Origin: an uncultured Collinsella sp. | Lineage (GTDB): Bacteria; Actinomycetota; Coriobacteriia; Coriobacteriales; Coriobacteriaceae | DNA length: 20,209 nucleotides | Assembly (NCBI GenBank): GCA_900540905.1 | Contig: UQHR01000039.1 | Coordinates: forward strand, 1-20,209 | Reading direction: 5' to 3' | In this document: in pieces, positions 20,013-20,209 of the stretch | How positions within the stretch are numbered: the first letter of the stretch is position 1 | Layout: the number at the start of each line of letters is the position of its first letter | Position numbers and translations under genes: made by a program | The notes under the pieces: model-generated | Database searches by the model: none | Told to the model about the DNA's origin: nothing | What the model saw: the letters and a program-made list of their open reading frames with translations, nothing else

Positions 20013-20176
20013 AAAGAACGAACCCGGTGTGAGCCGACAGACTTGGCGCAAGAGCATCCCTTTCGACTAGTCATTTAAGAACGTCCCCAATGACTACCGC
20101 ATCCGGAGCAAGGCAACGCCGCAGGTAGAGGACGGACAGCGAGCGACGTCCAGAGCGAACAAGTTGGCATGAAAAA

Positions 20177-20209
20177 GGCAAGGCATAGACCTTCTGGTCA
20201 TGCCTTGCC
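20177..20209 (-). terminator. Terminator of a minus-strand gene beyond the right edge
   Basis: GGCAAGGCAT (20177-20186) pairs perfectly with ATGCCTTGCC (20200-20209), with an inner GACC/GGTC helix and a TTCT loop. On the minus strand the stem is followed by TTTTTC. It must serve a leftward gene outside the window. The roughly 100 bases between it and the hydratase promoter region hold no gene I can support. Confidence 0.88.

Noticed and set aside
19895..20074. 60-residue N-terminal extension of the hydratase
   Set aside because: It runs through palindromes and non-coding-like sequence; MVKLYEDG at 19894 has a good ribosome site and looks like the family N-terminus.

Overview
The window looks like chromosomal DNA of a GC-rich gut actinobacterium of the Coriobacteriia, most likely Collinsella or a close relative. 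This rests on protein similarity judged by eye (a mannose-class PTS with a DUF956 gene, a very cysteine-rich FAD/4Fe-4S oxidoreductase, a DUF5692-like membrane protein, an actinobacterial-style ClpB) and on abundant palindromic intergenic repeats. No database search was possible. No rRNA, tRNA, insertion sequence or Cas gene was seen.

Layout, left to right. (1) 216-3498, minus strand: a mannose/fructose/sorbose-family PTS operon in the order IIAB, IIC, IID, DUF956. A terminator-like hairpin precedes the DUF956 gene, and a 337-bp AT-rich control region lies upstream. (2) 3836-4264, minus: hypA, a nickel metallochaperone using a TTG start. (3) 4361-9061: a divergent redox locus. A 925-residue oxidoreductase (minus) faces a TetR-family regulator and a polytopic membrane protein (plus), and the space between them holds two perfect palindromic operators and one degenerate copy. 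(4) 9298-10794, plus: an unrecognised acidic, single-pass membrane protein. (5) 10868-12220, minus: a DUF4143-type AAA ATPase whose promoter is wrapped in palindromes. (6) 12420-15373, minus: a small disordered protein and clpB, separated by a strong terminator. (7) 15374-15924: a 551-bp non-coding region with the most unusual structure here, six 15-bp arms alternating in orientation and separated by five spacers of exactly 25 bp. (8) 15925-17361: two convergent genes for unknown single-pass exported or anchored proteins. The first is bracketed by identical 33-bp elements in inverted orientation. (9) 17594-19894, minus: an aconitase-superfamily hydratase, followed by a perfect 23-bp inverted repeat. 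(10) 20177-20209: a terminator for a minus-strand gene beyond the right edge.

How the genes may work together. The PTS genes form one sugar-uptake unit. The TetR regulator probably controls both the oxidoreductase and the membrane protein in response to an unknown ligand, so the three may form a ligand-inducible reduction system (inference). hypA and the hydratase depend on metals or Fe-S clusters but have no visible partners here. The intergenic regions carry at least three families of palindromic repeat; the alternating array upstream of clpB is the best candidate for something undescribed.
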